From NCBI GenBank assembly GCA_001630475.1, contig KV419399.1, forward strand, positions 766,552 through 830,551: a DNA stretch of 64,000 nt, read 5' to 3'. Below, piece by piece: positions 46,201 to 58,604 of the stretch; the stretch's first letter is position 1; each line of letters starts with the position of its first letter. The notes under the pieces were generated by a model. That model saw nothing but the letters and a program-made list of their open reading frames with translations, was not told the origin of the DNA and did no database searches. A program made the translations under genes and the position numbers. Origin of the DNA: Sistotremastrum niveocremeum HHB9708 (taxonomy: Eukaryota; Basidiomycota; Agaricomycetes; Sistotremastrales; Sistotremastraceae).

Positions 46201-49200
46201 ACTATCGAACTTGATCCCGATGTTTCCTACGTTAGCGACTCCGGAAATGGTCAAGGACAAGCTTCATCGACATGGAGTGGTCCCGAAGACGGCAATCCAA
46301 ACGACGAACCATTCGGCGCCATCTTCATAGACAGTCCAAATGAAGCGTCGGTCTCGTCTATGACAACAGCCTCGGACTGGGTCATCACATCTTGCAATCG
46401 TACCAGCGATCAGGCGCAACAAGTACGTTTTCTTCTCAAATGCGTCTAACCATTTCGCAGTGTTCTAACGTGACTTAGGTGTTGGCGTATTGTCGAAAAC
46501 CGATGGACGACGCGTCTACCGGCTGTGGACACGTATTCATTGGCCAGGCAGAACACACGATCATCAAGCTACCAAGCAGCTGTGGCGCTGGTCCTTATGG
46601 GCGCGTCAACACCCTCACAGTTCATCCCGACCAAGATATTCTCTCGCCCTATCACGCCTCTCAGAAGCCCGATTCAGAGCCTGTGTATCTCCTGTCATTT
46701 GACTACGAATTTGCAGAGATCCCAGATTCCAATGGCCCGGTATATATGAGAGTGAGCTTTGTAGACGTCTCATGAGAGGTCCCAAGCTGACACCCTGTGA
46801 TAGATTGACGCGTCCGATATCCCAGGCTACTGGTACGCTACAACAGTGACGATGACAGGACTTGATTTGAGACCTGAGACAGGGATTCGTTCGTAAATTC
46901 GCCCACTGCAGCCCAGAAGCGCGACGTGAATGAGGATGAACCATGGAACGAACCGCACTTCTTGGAGAAGCGCGGGCTTTGGGACGATTTCAAGAAGTGG
47001 GCCAACAAAATCAATACAATCACAGCAGAGTCCAATAATCAGCGCTCTTTCCAATGGCAAGATCGCTACACAATCTTTTCTCAACGGGAGTCCTGTCCCG
47101 GTAAGAGTCGTCGTCTTCTATATGACCCTCGCCTTAATCTCTTTCATAGGTCCTCCAGCCATGGAGAGCAGTATGGATATTTCTGTTGCTGGTCTCGCAG
47201 GTTAGAACGTTCATTGGATCTCGGGGCGTTCTTAATGATGTTCCTCGCTCCTAGTACTGAACACGCGATATGGCTTCTACGCCAAGGGCACCATCATCCC
47301 CCCAAACATCGACACAGCCTACGTCTATTTCGGTAAGCATCCTATATGCGTTACACCTTGCACTCTATCCTTACGATACGTATCACCAGCGGCGGATGCT
47401 CTCGCTCAAGCCACTTTCACCATACAAGGCCAAGCTTCATTGAGATACGACTCGACTAAAGTCAAACTTCTCACCGTGGGCTTCCCTGGTATGTTCTCAT
47501 GCGGACGCTTTTCGTTCATCCTAACCATTACACCGTCTTACAGGTCTCTCATATCCTGGTCTCATCACGTGAGTGGTATAGTCGAGCACTCATCCTTCTT
47601 CTCACATTATACGTGCAGCGTGGGTCCTTCCTTAGTTGTATCCGGTTACATTACAGGATCGCTCTCTATCGGAGGGTGCGTAGTACTAGATGACAGTGGC
47701 TCTGATACTTATTCGTCCGCAGGAAATTTGAAATATCTTCCCGATACCAATTCCCTACGGTGAGCGCATTGAATGGTTGCGTGAATCCTATATTGAAGGC
47801 TGTTCCAGTCTCAAATCGTTCTGGGGAGGAGTTCCAGCGATTCGATACCTGGCTCGATCGCACCCTCATTCCCGCCTCTAAGCACAGCCGCACCCACGAT
47901 CAATTGGCGAGTAGACCTGAACGGAAATCTCGCCCTTCATCTTATCCCACAATTACAATTGGGAATATCTGTCTTAAACGGAAGGCTCATAGATGCTCAG
48001 GTAAGTAATTCGTCTTTCCTTTTGAGTTGGCGCTGAAAGATGCATGTAGGCGTATGTTGCTGCTGGTGGGTTCGACGATTACTCTGACAATCGCTTTGAA
48101 TGACCGTCGGTCGAAGATGTCTACGCAGGCGTCAGTATCACTGGATCGGTCTCTAATTCTCAAGCAGCCTCCTTCTGTATCAACCCATACTTCGGAGTCT
48201 CCCTGTCAGCCCGTTGCTACTCTCTTCATATGCGTTTGCTTACCAGACCGTAGGGTGGCGGGTGTCCAGGGATCGTGAGTATCGTCGTATGCAGACTTTT
48301 CGGCATCTGACCTTCCCTCAGTTTAGCCTATTGGCAATCCGGTCCCATCCAATGGACATTGTACAGCAACCAATTCAATTACCCCGTAGGCGGATGGGTG
48401 CGTTCCTCCCGTTCTCTTCCCATACTCATGCTTACCCGTATATATTCATAGTGTTGGGCTTCCCAATCCCAACGAGATCTAGTCAAACGCCTCGGAGATC
48501 CTACCGAGTTCACACCGTTCCCCCCGACCCTGATGGACTACAGCGATAACGATTTCGAGATCATTGACGAGCCGAAGGCACAGATAGTCGAAACCGTAAA
48601 CGGGGCTTCGCGCACTATTTATCCGACCTCTCGATCCGGCTTCATGGATTATCAAGAAGAGGAGAGCGGTCTGGAGAAGCGCGGAGGCGTGCCCTTCCTT
48701 CCTGGTCAGTTGCATTCCCTTCTTCGACGAAGTATTTCTGACTGACCTCGGGCGCTTGTTGCAGGTAATCTATTCTGCCCTAATACTGGGAAGAACGTAG
48801 GCCTCGGAAACGTCGACTACGACCCTTACTCTGATAGTATGTCCTCGTACGCTGCGGTATTCCGTTTACTGATCCCATGTCATAGTCAACGATAATACGC
48901 TCGAAGACGCGTACATGCGTAAGAAAAGAGCTGACACCGGCGAGAGTGCACTGGCGCTCAGCGCACTGGAAGATACCACCAATCCTTTGGAAAGCTCCGG
49001 AAGCGCACATATTACACCGGTCAGTCTGAGGACAGTGACCGCCCAGTCGTGTAACCTCCAGATCACGCTTCCGGCATATGATACCACTACGATCCAAGGA
49101 TACTACGATTTCGCAAATGCTGGTAGTTGGGACGCTGTGTACAAGCTTTACAAACCAGACCCGCCCGTCTCTGGTGGGAAATATGCGCGAGAACACGTAT

Positions 49201-50272
49201 ATGAGGCCCAACTACGTACGTCCTTCTTCTTCTTCTTCATTCCAGAACTCAACTAACCTCTCGCCTTTCGGGTTGATGTAGTTGCGCAATTTATCGATAC
49301 GCTGCCAGGCATGACGACGCTGTGGTCCGGCTCTCAGACGTTCCCTGCATGGGCTTCTAGGTTCCTTAATCGCGTTTACAGCGATCCCACGTACACCGTT
49401 ATACAGAAGTTAGGCCGGTGTCTGCCTGCGAATAAGGCTTCTGATACAGATTTGCATGGCACTGCTGCGACATCTATGGTGATGCTGGAAGCTATTACGG
49501 TTCGTTCTTACTTGTGTGCCTTTGACTATTTCGTCTGATTCGGATTTGATCGTTTAGAATGGGTTGAAAGCATTGGTCAGTCTGCCACGGTTAAATTCGT
49601 CGGAACTTACGAGGCTGACAATGAACAGTCAGCGGCGAATAAGTCATTGAGAACGCAATCCACGTATGCCAAATACGGTGTGAACAAAAAGGCTGGCTAT
49701 GCCCGTGCGGTAGGTATCAACGTCGGCCGACCTTATGATCGCTAACTCTGTCAAGGCCGCAGGCATCAATAACTATTATAATCAGGGAATCGTCAAAGAT
49801 CATTTCCTCGCGGCGCATGAATGCGTTAACGCAGTGTGGTACGTGGATCTATCAAACAACACCCGAGTTCTCTCTTAAATAGGCCGTATAGGTGGACATG
49901 GGCGCAGAAATATTTCGCGGTACGTCAATCGCGGAAGCCTCAAAGATATCATATAATGACTTCTCGACACAGGACACAGGCACCGGTGCGCCAGGCAAAG
50001 GATCTCTAGCCGCGAACTGGGGAACACAAAAGTCAAACGTCTATACAAGATGGGCCATCTCAGAAGTCAACTCATTGCAAGCACAGACGAAAAGCAGCCT
50101 AAGCGATTTCGCAACCTGGTGGGGCGCTGCCGCTGTGAACGTCCAGTTGGATTTCGCGATCAATTTGCAAGGCGCGACTCCTACGGGAGCGGGGTCGAAG
50201 ATGGTTGCAGGAGCTGATATTACTGCTCTCGCTAATGCGATGCCTGCCATCAGTTGGGTTGGCTCGCTGTAA
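43268..50272 (+). CDS. subgroup-C GH18 chitinase, catalytic Glu read as Gln
   Basis: A very large, intron-rich gene. A signal peptide (SLFWLSYISIFLSTIHGVST) is followed directly by the GH18 barrel: TGRTVAYYSGAAASRSC, LQIFLSIGGWEF, the catalytic segment YGFDGIDIDWQ, then FPGAADRGGS, LGFAFYGRTF and GGTAIWSID. The acid/base Glu of DxxDxDxE is Gln (CAG, 43925-43927, last codon before an intron). A Cys-rich chitin-binding-like region follows (45240-45760). The long C-terminal part is specific to subgroup-C (killer-toxin-alpha-like) fungal chitinases: CGHVFIGQAEHTIIKLPS, VYLLSFDYEFAEIPDSNGPV, KKWANKINTI, and REHVYEAQLLAQFIDTLPG near the end. No LysM precedes the barrel, unlike many relatives; the LysM modules are in the divergent neighbour. 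If Gln is correct, the enzyme should bind but hardly cut chitin. I found no clear break in the frame chain, but not every intron was solved. Confidence 0.88.
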
Positions 50273-50738
50273 CTGTGATTGCGCTATACCGTTAGCGAGT
50301 ACATGCAATGTAGAAAGCTCATACTGTATCATTATTTCCAAAAGAGCTCTTGGCTTGGGACCCGTACACCTGTTTGAATTTCACTGTCGTGTTATACGTA
50401 GTACAATGTTGCTGGCAAGAAGTTGATCAAACCAAACAGGTTTGGCATCATGACGTAGCAGGGTTGACCACATGAAGTTTTTGTGGTGTTCAGGTAAAGG
50501 TAGGATTGTAGAATGTATAATACAAGAGACATGTATTCCGAAAAACATATTGTATGTTGGACAAACTTGCGTGGATGAAAGCAAAGTTGTTGCGTGACGG
50601 AAATTACTGTTGGCCACATATTGACCTTCTCCAACCAGAGCTCGTTGGGAAGGCTTCGAAAGGGCCGAGTATGTGCGATCACACGTTAATCACTTCGGAC
50701 GTCAAATGGAGAGTTCAGAAACATAGGTGTATTGGGTA
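50273..50738. other. spacer between chitinase and DUF1764 gene
   Basis: 466 bp between convergent genes, with no gene seen. Confidence 0.4.
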
Positions 50739-51451
50739 TCAATAACCTTCAGAAAGATTGAGTGTTGGACGGAACAGAAACGACGAATACTCACAGCAAT
50801 CACAGTCAAATGGACATAAAGGTGTCCCGCCGCTCTCGGGATTAATCTTCAGTTCATCCTCCTTGAATACCGAGAATCCTTCTTCCGTAGTCCGTCCTAC
50901 AAACGTATAGCCCAGCGAGAGTGCATAGATGGAAGACAACGAGCAAGACGTGAGCCACGCGAGAAGAGACGTTGCCAGGGAACAGACGAACTGGGGCCTG
51001 TCCCTCGTGAATCCTTGAAGTCTTCGTCATCTATTCGAGATGTTTTGGACTTGACCTTCGTCGCAGTGGATTTTGATCGAGATATTTCGAGTGACGTCGA
51101 CCCTTTGATCTTTTGACGTTTCTTTGGAGGTTCGACAGCAGCTATTGAGGAGTCAACCACGACGACAGGCGTCACAGCCGGCGTCTTGGGACCTTTGAGC
51201 TCACTGGTCGACGCCTTGACTTTGGTGACATGGTCTGCTGAAACGTTGTCGGGCGTCGTTGCATCGCCCACGGGAGCTTTCCGTTTCTTCTTCCTCTTTT
51301 TCTTCTCTTCCACGTTCGACACTGCGCCAGTCTGTAATGCAGTCGCAGGGGTCGACGCGGATGGCCGACTGGATGATGGAACACTGCTAAAAGCCTTCGA
51401 AGAGTTTTTCAAGGAGAATATGTCGTCGATCTCGCTTTTGCCAGAGGGCAT
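50739..51451 (-). CDS. DUF1764-family conserved eukaryotic protein
   Basis: Predicted 189 aa from exons 50992-51451, 50795-50896 and a final 8-nt exon 50739-50746 (570 nt). The start MPSGKSEIDDIFSLK is the conserved N-terminal element. The middle is low-complexity, with a Lys/Arg-rich tract (EEKKKRKKKRKAP) that looks like a nuclear or nucleolar signal. The C-terminus is the family core: RRTTEEGFSVFKEDELKI, GGTPLCPFDCDCCY. The final CxxDCxCC-type cluster is completed only through the 8-nt last exon, which supports the model. DUF1764 proteins are widespread in eukaryotes and their function is unknown. The gene is convergent with the chitinase and probably unrelated to it. Confidence 0.88.
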
Positions 51452-51718
51452 GTTGCTCGTGCGCACGAGTTTGTGTGAAGCGCAAAGCAATGAAGAATTT
51501 TCACGCGGAGATCGAAACTTTAGTCACTTACCGAAAGCTTATGTAATACACCGCTTTGATACCGAGGGTCTTCGGAGATATCGGTCCTCTGCTGGTCTTC
51601 TCGAGCTCTCAGATCTCAGCGGTGTATAGACAGCCAGCAATTGTCAAGATCGATTCTTGAACCAATGTTTGGTGCCGTATATCAACGATTGTTTTGCTAT
51701 GTTCTTACTTCTCGTTAG

Positions 51719-53692
51719 GCAGAATCTTCAAATGGTCAGGTGGTGGTGCGAGGTCAGTTAACGGATATAGACGCCGAACTTGCCAACCGCGTTCTGGCTC
51801 GCATTTTCCAGTGATGGTCCACCGGGAAACTTTCGTGTTCTGATTATCGGCAAAACTGGATGTGGAAAGACGACGATACTGGAAAAGTTTTGTGGTGCAA
51901 AAATCGTGCGTCGATCCAAGTCTGCAACGAGTCCAAGGATTGATGATGGCAATGATCTCACTCTTACCTCAGGCTGATGCACCTTCAGAAAAGGTAGAAT
52001 TACTATTATTTCCATGTCACGTTGACGCCTTATCTATGATAGCGCGGCCTTCATAATATAGAGAAAGAGCTAGTAGCAGTCAACAACAAAGGGTTCATAG
52101 CTCATGACTCCAGAGGATTCGAAGCCGGTACCGATGCCGAGTTCAAGAGAGTGACATCTTTTCTCAAGAAGAGGGAAACCATGACCGATCTTCTGCAGAA
52201 GATCCATATCATATGGTATTGTCTTTTAACTTTACAACCGAAATTAATGACTGACAAAGTGTTCTCCTGATCGGCGAAGGTATTGCATCCAAGCCGATTG
52301 TAGACCTATACAGCAAGCAGAAATAAAATTCTTTGCTAAGCGATTCAGTTCAGGTATGTCTTTCATCCACGAAACCAACTCGAATAATGCCTTACGTAAT
52401 TTAGTACCTGTCGTGGTCATAGTGACCAAATTCGACTGTCTAGTTCAAGATTACATGCCTGACGACGAAGATGTCAGCGGCCCAGATCCTTACGAAGAAG
52501 CGACCGACAAAGCCACAGAAAATTTCCATGAATATTATGAGAAGCCTCTTAAAGCTATGCCCGAACCCCCGGACTTCGTGATTAAATTGAGCAAAGGTTC
52601 TTTTCGTTTCAATCGGATGTTTAATCCCTATTGATGCGGTGTCGATTAGTACATCTGGCGGATCCTTCAAATTCTATCCTCTCCCCTTTGATTGATGCAA
52701 CGCTGTCGAGCATAAAGAGCGCTAACATAGATATTCTCATGTCACTTGCCACAGCGAAGCGATTGAAAGAAATAATTCCAGATGACTTTCCTTTGTGCGT
52801 CCGTATATTCGATAGAACTTCATACGTACTAACAGATTTTCACTTTCAAGGGCTTGTAAGCTTTGACTTCTGCACCAGTTTAAGAGTCCGTTAACTGATC
52901 CGCCTTCCCAGTCGACACGCACTACGCTTTGTGCAACTCTCCTCATCAATCCTATGACAAATACCAGCTATCTGCAGGATTTACGACATATCTCAACAAA
53001 TACCAGTCAGGCGGAAAGGTAATTGGATATCTTCCCTCCCGAGCTTTGGAGCTGATCACTGGGGCCATACAGGAACGCTGGTCCCGGATCGTCAACTACG
53101 TGCACTCCACTTGGATGTTTAGCGATTCCACAGTCCCAAGATTCTCCGGGGCACCACGAGATCCGATCGCCGATGACCGATTGAAGATGATGGGTGAGCT
53201 ATAGCATATTTTCGACCTAATTGGTTGAAAGACGTTGACACCTCGACTAGATGCCTTCATCCTTTTATGGTGTTTACATGCCGTTCCCGATCCTGTGGAA
53301 GACTCCGTTCTGGAGAAGATATTGACTGGGTTCATGAAATCGCAAGCTCGAGCTGATATAGCTCGAAATATAATCGAAGAAAGAAATTCAAGCACAGATA
53401 TATTCAAGCGGCCGTACCGGACGAGAATCGCCTTTCAGCAATGCTTCGGTGAGTGATAATGAGCCACCAGAGGTAAAGTTATAAATACTGAGCTATGTGT
53501 GGCGTTTGTGTAGAGGTGTTCTTGCCCGAGTTGCAGAGGATGAAGATTCGGCCTGTTGATCAGGATTCTGAACTAAGCTTGAGACAGACCATATCTGTTC
53601 AATCGGATGTACCCGAAAGCTCCAGACGGGTATCCCAATCAGGTAGCTATACGACTGGGTCGTTGCCGAGAAGGGCCAGCTCAACAGCTTAA
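51719..53692 (+). CDS. P-loop GTPase of the basidiomycete G-domain family, copy 2
   Basis: A multi-exon gene. The core exon gives FRVLIIGKTGCGKTTILEK (G1). Across short introns come AHDSRGFEAGTDAEFKRV (G3), IHIIWYCIQADCRPI, VPVVVIVTKFDCLV (G4), and a charged helix ending in PPDFVIKLS. The C-terminal part includes a helical domain with LWCLHAVPDPVEDSVLEK and YRTRIAFQQCF. It ends in a Ser-rich tail (SRRVSQSGSYTTGSLPRRAS). It is closely related to copy 3 (58605-60387) along its whole length and more distantly to copy 1. These GTPases lack membrane or signal sequences and presumably act in the cytosol; the role is unknown. The 5' end is not settled: an exon beginning near 51719 after a TTAG acceptor is used here, but the true start codon may lie further upstream. 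Confidence 0.8.
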
Positions 53693-54856
53693 GCATTGAC
53701 TGACCGACATGACCGAGAGTATATCAGTTTCTCGTGACTCGGTTAATTTTGGCGACTTGCAACTTGAACACCAGGGCACATTTACTCTGAATATAGACCG
53801 TGGATTTCATCTCATGTACTACAGCCTTTTCCTGACTTACTTTTTCTGTATTGCAATGTTTACCGGTAGACTGCACTTGTACCTTCATTGGTACTTTTTC
53901 CCAACTGTTTTCAACGGTCAACTATAGCGCTGAAACTCCGGTCTGCTAGTACACAAGATCAAGTCGGTATAAAACACAAGCTACATCTTCTCATGAATCT
54001 TGACTTCTTACACGAAGTTATTTCATATTGCTGGGCAAGGATCACGATCTTGCGACACACTTGGTATGATCGGTGTGAATATTCCTCACTTATTATTTTT
54101 AACTGGTTATAAAGGTGGAGTAGCAATTACCCGCATCTCCGGTTGCTCTTATACTGCACATTGGCTTTTTGGATGACCCTTCGGCGTAAATCTTCGATCT
54201 CCTTCGATATCTTCGATGTTGGCCTGGCTCGGTGAGGCACAGAAGCCCACGTGGAGTGGCCCTGAAACAGAGAAGCCGTGCCTGGAAGCCAAACTCCGGC
54301 ATCATCCGACAGCGCCCAGCGCTGACGCGCAAAACTTTTCGCTTCTCCTCTTGTGACTGACGCAACACGGCCGTACCTTGTGGCTAAGGCCCAAGGGTAC
54401 AAACAAATTGTTCAACAAATCTTCATGCTAAAATGCCTGGCTTGACCGAATAATCCGTGCGTTGCAGGACCATGCGCAGGAAATTCCCGGGAGGTCGGCC
54501 TGGTCGCTCATTTTCATGGGTCTGGCCAGGATGAGTCTCGCCCTGCGAAATTGGATCGACAAAAATGGCATGAGGGATCCGAAATACTATCCCCAACCTG
54601 ATCGGAGCTCGAGCTTTAGCAGCTGGTCTACCCAATGATCTGCTCGATCTCACTCCCAGCGATATCGCTGCGCCCATTGATCGAAAAACGTTCGGGGCCT
54701 CCCATACTGGCGTCTGGTATAAAGAGGAAGCCCTGACGACATGCTGGCTCTCTGGGGATTTTCGGTCTTTTCACCTCTTCAGCGTTCTCCTTCCCCCACT
54801 TCCCAACGTCTCTCGCCAGCGCTGATTCATTGGCGTTACCACTATAGACAGAAAAG
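53693..54856. other. intergenic, no gene seen
   Basis: Short frames only, none with a recognisable domain. It holds the 3' flank of GTPase 2 and the promoter of the DUF6533 gene, with tataaag at 54718-54724. Confidence 0.4.
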
Positions 54857-56612
54857 ATGTCGAGCTTTCAGGCAGAATTTCAGTTGTTGTTGAATGCTGT
54901 TAATTATTCCACGATCGTTGCGGTGAGTCTTCTATCTCAATACTTCGACACCCTTGGGCTCTACATCATCTTCGGACCGGTCTCTGATGCGTATCGTTCG
55001 CAGGAAGTGTCGCTGTCTGGCTTCGTGCTTCTCATCTACGACTTCATCCTGTCATTTCCCGAAGAACTCAAGTTCGTCTGGAGGTCGCGATGGAGCTTGG
55101 GGAAAGTGTTGTTTTTGTTGGTCAGTTTGCCTTTCGTACCCGTTACGAGAGCGACGATGCTTACTCGGGGAATTGAAGAATCGTTATCTGGTACCCTTGG
55201 ATCTTGCCGTTGAACTTGTTTGTAAGTCTAAGCCGCTTTCGCCTGACTTCTTCGGAGGACTGATTCGATGATGTCATTAGCTTTTATGAGCACTACGCCC
55301 AGCGACAACTTGTACGCGTTCCGAGCCTCAGCTTCTATCTCCTGCATCCTCAACCTCCCACAGCTGTAAGAAATGGTTCATCACCGATACCGTCTTGGTC
55401 TGGTTTGAGCTGGCAGTTATCCAAGGTCCGTCCGCTATTTTTAGGTCCTGCATAGCACCATCTCACGATGTATAGCTTTATTGGTCATGCGCACGGCGGC
55501 TCTATGGAATGGGAATAAATATGTGATGGCGCTGCTCGCGACGACATACCTCGTATGTAGCTTCTGCTTCTCTGAATCTCTGATGGCCTAATCTTGACAA
55601 TGGCTCCTAGGGAACTATGGCTGCTATCCTTTGGGTCGTCATACGAGTTACCCGGGATGTTACCAGTGCGTCATCTTGTTACTCATAGGTACGGTCAGTG
55701 ACTCACGAACTTCCTCAGTCATCGCCGAAAGGCCTGTGCCTCAACTTCTTGGATGTCTGTTCGCTGCCGAAAAAGATGTCACCTCCGGGATCTGGCTGGC
55801 CCCTCTCACTGTTGAGACTGTCATCTTTTTGTTGACTTCTTTGAAGGCCTTCCAGCACTGTACGTCCGCTTACTGCAATTCTCTTTGTTCTCTCATAACG
55901 CCCTATAGGGCAAAATAAACTCCTTTCTCGTACTCACCTTGTCACCATCCTTTACCGTGACGGGTAAGCTATCTCTCAATCGTCGGATTCCACTGGCTCA
56001 TTTCTTTCAGATTCTTGTACTTCGTTGTGATGTTCGCCATGAATATCCTCAACACTCTCATTTTCTACTTGCTTCCTTTGCAACTATCCGAAGTCACATT
56101 CATGTCAGTGCATCTTGTACATTTCCGAGATGGTTTCCTAATATCTATGACCTCCCAGTCTTTATCGAGCCCTGATGTCCGTGATGGCCTCCCGATTACT
56201 CCTGAATGTCCGTGCCGCTCTTCTTGAGCCTCAAACAGCGACCGCGTCTGGAGGATTGGTTGTCTCGATATCTCAGACAGTCCATACACATACAGCGCAA
56301 CCTGCACAATACGTTCGAATGGGCAGCCTCAACGGCACACGCAGCAAACGCCCCGATTCTATCCAAACTCAATCCTTCTCATCCGACATAAAACACTCTC
56401 CCGACTCCCCTCCCTTCGCTAAACGAAACTCACCGCCCGTTCCTCCAATCGTCCACAGATCAGCTGCACATGCCTTATCACAACTCAGCCCTCCTGATCC
56501 TGATGAGCATTTCGTCCGCTCATACGATCTGGAGTCTGCGTCAGATTCAAGGCCGGGTTCCGAGATATGGCGGCGGATGGACGACGAATCGATCCATGCT
56601 CGTGATGATTAG
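54857..56612 (+). CDS. DUF6533-domain multi-pass membrane protein
   Basis: A multi-exon gene whose first exons form the DUF6533 domain: NYSTIVA, then VSLSGFVLLIYDFILSFPEE, FVWRSRWSLGKVLFLL and, after an intron (GTCAGT..TTGAAG), NRYLVPLDLAVEL. DUF6533 proteins of Agaricomycetes have about seven membrane helices and a cytosolic tail. Further hydrophobic segments appear through 55930-56110. The last exon has SRLLLNVRAALL and a long Ser/Pro-rich hydrophilic tail ending WRRMDDESIHARDD. A receptor-like topology has been suggested from shape alone; the function is unknown. Internal splice sites were only partly verified. Confidence 0.78.
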
Positions 56613-57183
56613 CCGCTTTCTTGGGGTTGTCCGTCTGGGCATGGGCCCAATAGCGACCCTGGTTGCTCGTACGAGCTCTTCCTCGGGGGTACGGCTCTCC
56701 CCAATCTTCAAGATTCGATCTCGGACTCATCGATCATCACCCACAAATTGCTTAACATATTTCCCACTGTTGTTGTCGTTACTGTTGTTCATCTCGTACT
56801 TTCATTCATTTGGTTAAGTTTTGTCGCATCCATCTCTTTATTGGTTGTCTTTGTGTAGACTACCCTTCATTTATTAGGAGTAGGAAGAAGAGTTAGAAAA
56901 TTGTAGTTGTATACCATTATATATCACCGCCGATCGTTCACTGAGATTATCCTTTACCCGCGAGTCCGAGAATCCGCAAAAGACGGTCGTTAGTGCAGCA
57001 TCTCGATTATTCCCCGAAAGGTGCCTGATCGGCTACCGGAGATCTGTCTAGCCGGTATCATCCGTTTCGACCGGAACTCAAAGGCCTAGAACGGTTCCAC
57101 AGCCAGCGGGGGTGGAAACAGCGAAAATAATCCGGGCGCCATCTGCTGCTGTCTGTACGAGGATTTCAACGGGCCTTTTTTTT

Positions 57184-57283
57184 NNNNNNNNNNNNNNNNN
57201 NNNNNNNNNNNNNNNNNNNNNNNNNNNNNNNNNNNNNNNNNNNNNNNNNNNNNNNNNNNNNNNNNNNNNNNNNNNNNNNNNNN
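57184..57283. other. assembly gap of 100 N
   Basis: Exactly 100 undetermined bases, the usual placeholder for a gap of unknown size. It is flanked by a T-run on the left and tttcaaaaattcaaaaattg on the right, suggesting the gap lies at simple or repetitive sequence. Confidence 0.99.
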
Positions 57284-58604
57284 TTTCAAAAATTCAAAAA
57301 TTGTAGCTGTCTGAGCTTCCATGACACCTCTACATCTGTAGCCTTTTGAGAACGTAGACATTTTTGTTCCAGATATTAGGTTTCTATAACAAGCCTAGCA
57401 CGGTTTGGGTATGGATATCCATGTCATCGAAAGCTCGATCGTTCTCACCGGCACTGGTGGACGTCACAATCGATCAGGATACTGTCATCACTTAGACTGT
57501 CTGCATCAATTGCAGTTTCGTCCCCAGATGCCCGACGTCCAGCCTTTCAAAGTAAGATCGGGACGCGATAGAGGTTAGGTGTCTGAAACCACTGGCACGA
57601 CCAGTAGAACTTCATGTCCTCTTTCGTACAAAGTGCAGCAAGATCACCCGGCCTCGGATCCGGAGCTCACGGTGAATCAGAGAAGATTAACACAAAGCCA
57701 CACCGACTGAGAATTTTCGCGGATACCTCTGATGAGATGAACAAGTCGATGCAGAACTGGAAGAGCATATATATGGGAATTGGAAATAATATTCGGGATG
57801 AGAATTTCCGCGTGAATCCAAGGACGTGAATCCAAGGACGGACAAGACGGCCCAATAGCGTGATGCAACCCAAAGCGAGCAAAGATGTGCTGCCTAGTTA
57901 TCAGACCTCTGGCGCGTAGAAGTATCTCCTCGGTGGATCCTATCCGAATTTTCTGGAGCTGTAAGTCATATGTGCGTATCTGGAATATTTTGCTCAGAGC
58001 CTCGTTGAAGATGCGGGATTCTGCCCGACTCCAACATGCTATGACGTTGGTGTCGGCGTTGTTAACAATGTTCATGAACATACATATCGAACTGCATGAA
58101 CTTGTAACGACGACATTCGAACTGAGCCAAGGGGTTGTTGACAGAAGGTCTAAGGTCTAAGAAATTTCATGACAAGTCGTAATTAGGGCCATTGTAGGCG
58201 ATGGACAGTTGCAAACCTTGAGACGGTGATCAGAATATTTCAACGAAAATACCACACCTATATCGTGGCTCAGCAGAAAAATTCGAATAACAATTACGCT
58301 CTTGGAGCTGAGCTGGTCTTGGTGGTGATTTGCCCGTGCACGAGCAGCGTCGGACTTTGAATTGGACACGACCTCTATCGATATACGGTGGTCAATTCAC
58401 AGCCAACCCTAACAGCACCGCATTGGTCGAGACACGAGTTGCAGAATGCAAGCCCATGAGCGCCATAACTTCTTGAGGCCACCTATCTGCGACGCATACG
58501 CGTATATCCTCTGAATAAGCCCTGGTCGTACTGCCACCCTCGTTAGTTTACCTCAGTCTCCAGCAATGACTTGTGCGTCGATCATACCGTTATCTGCCAC
58601 CTTT
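57284..58604. other. gap-flanking stretch without a supported gene
   Basis: Several frames of 70-130 codons exist on both strands around 57600-58370, but none has a domain or good splice partners. The stretch might hold a decayed gene. Confidence 0.35.

Noticed and set aside
57086-57361. Frame running across the N gap
   Set aside because: The residues across the gap are undetermined, so the frame has no meaning.
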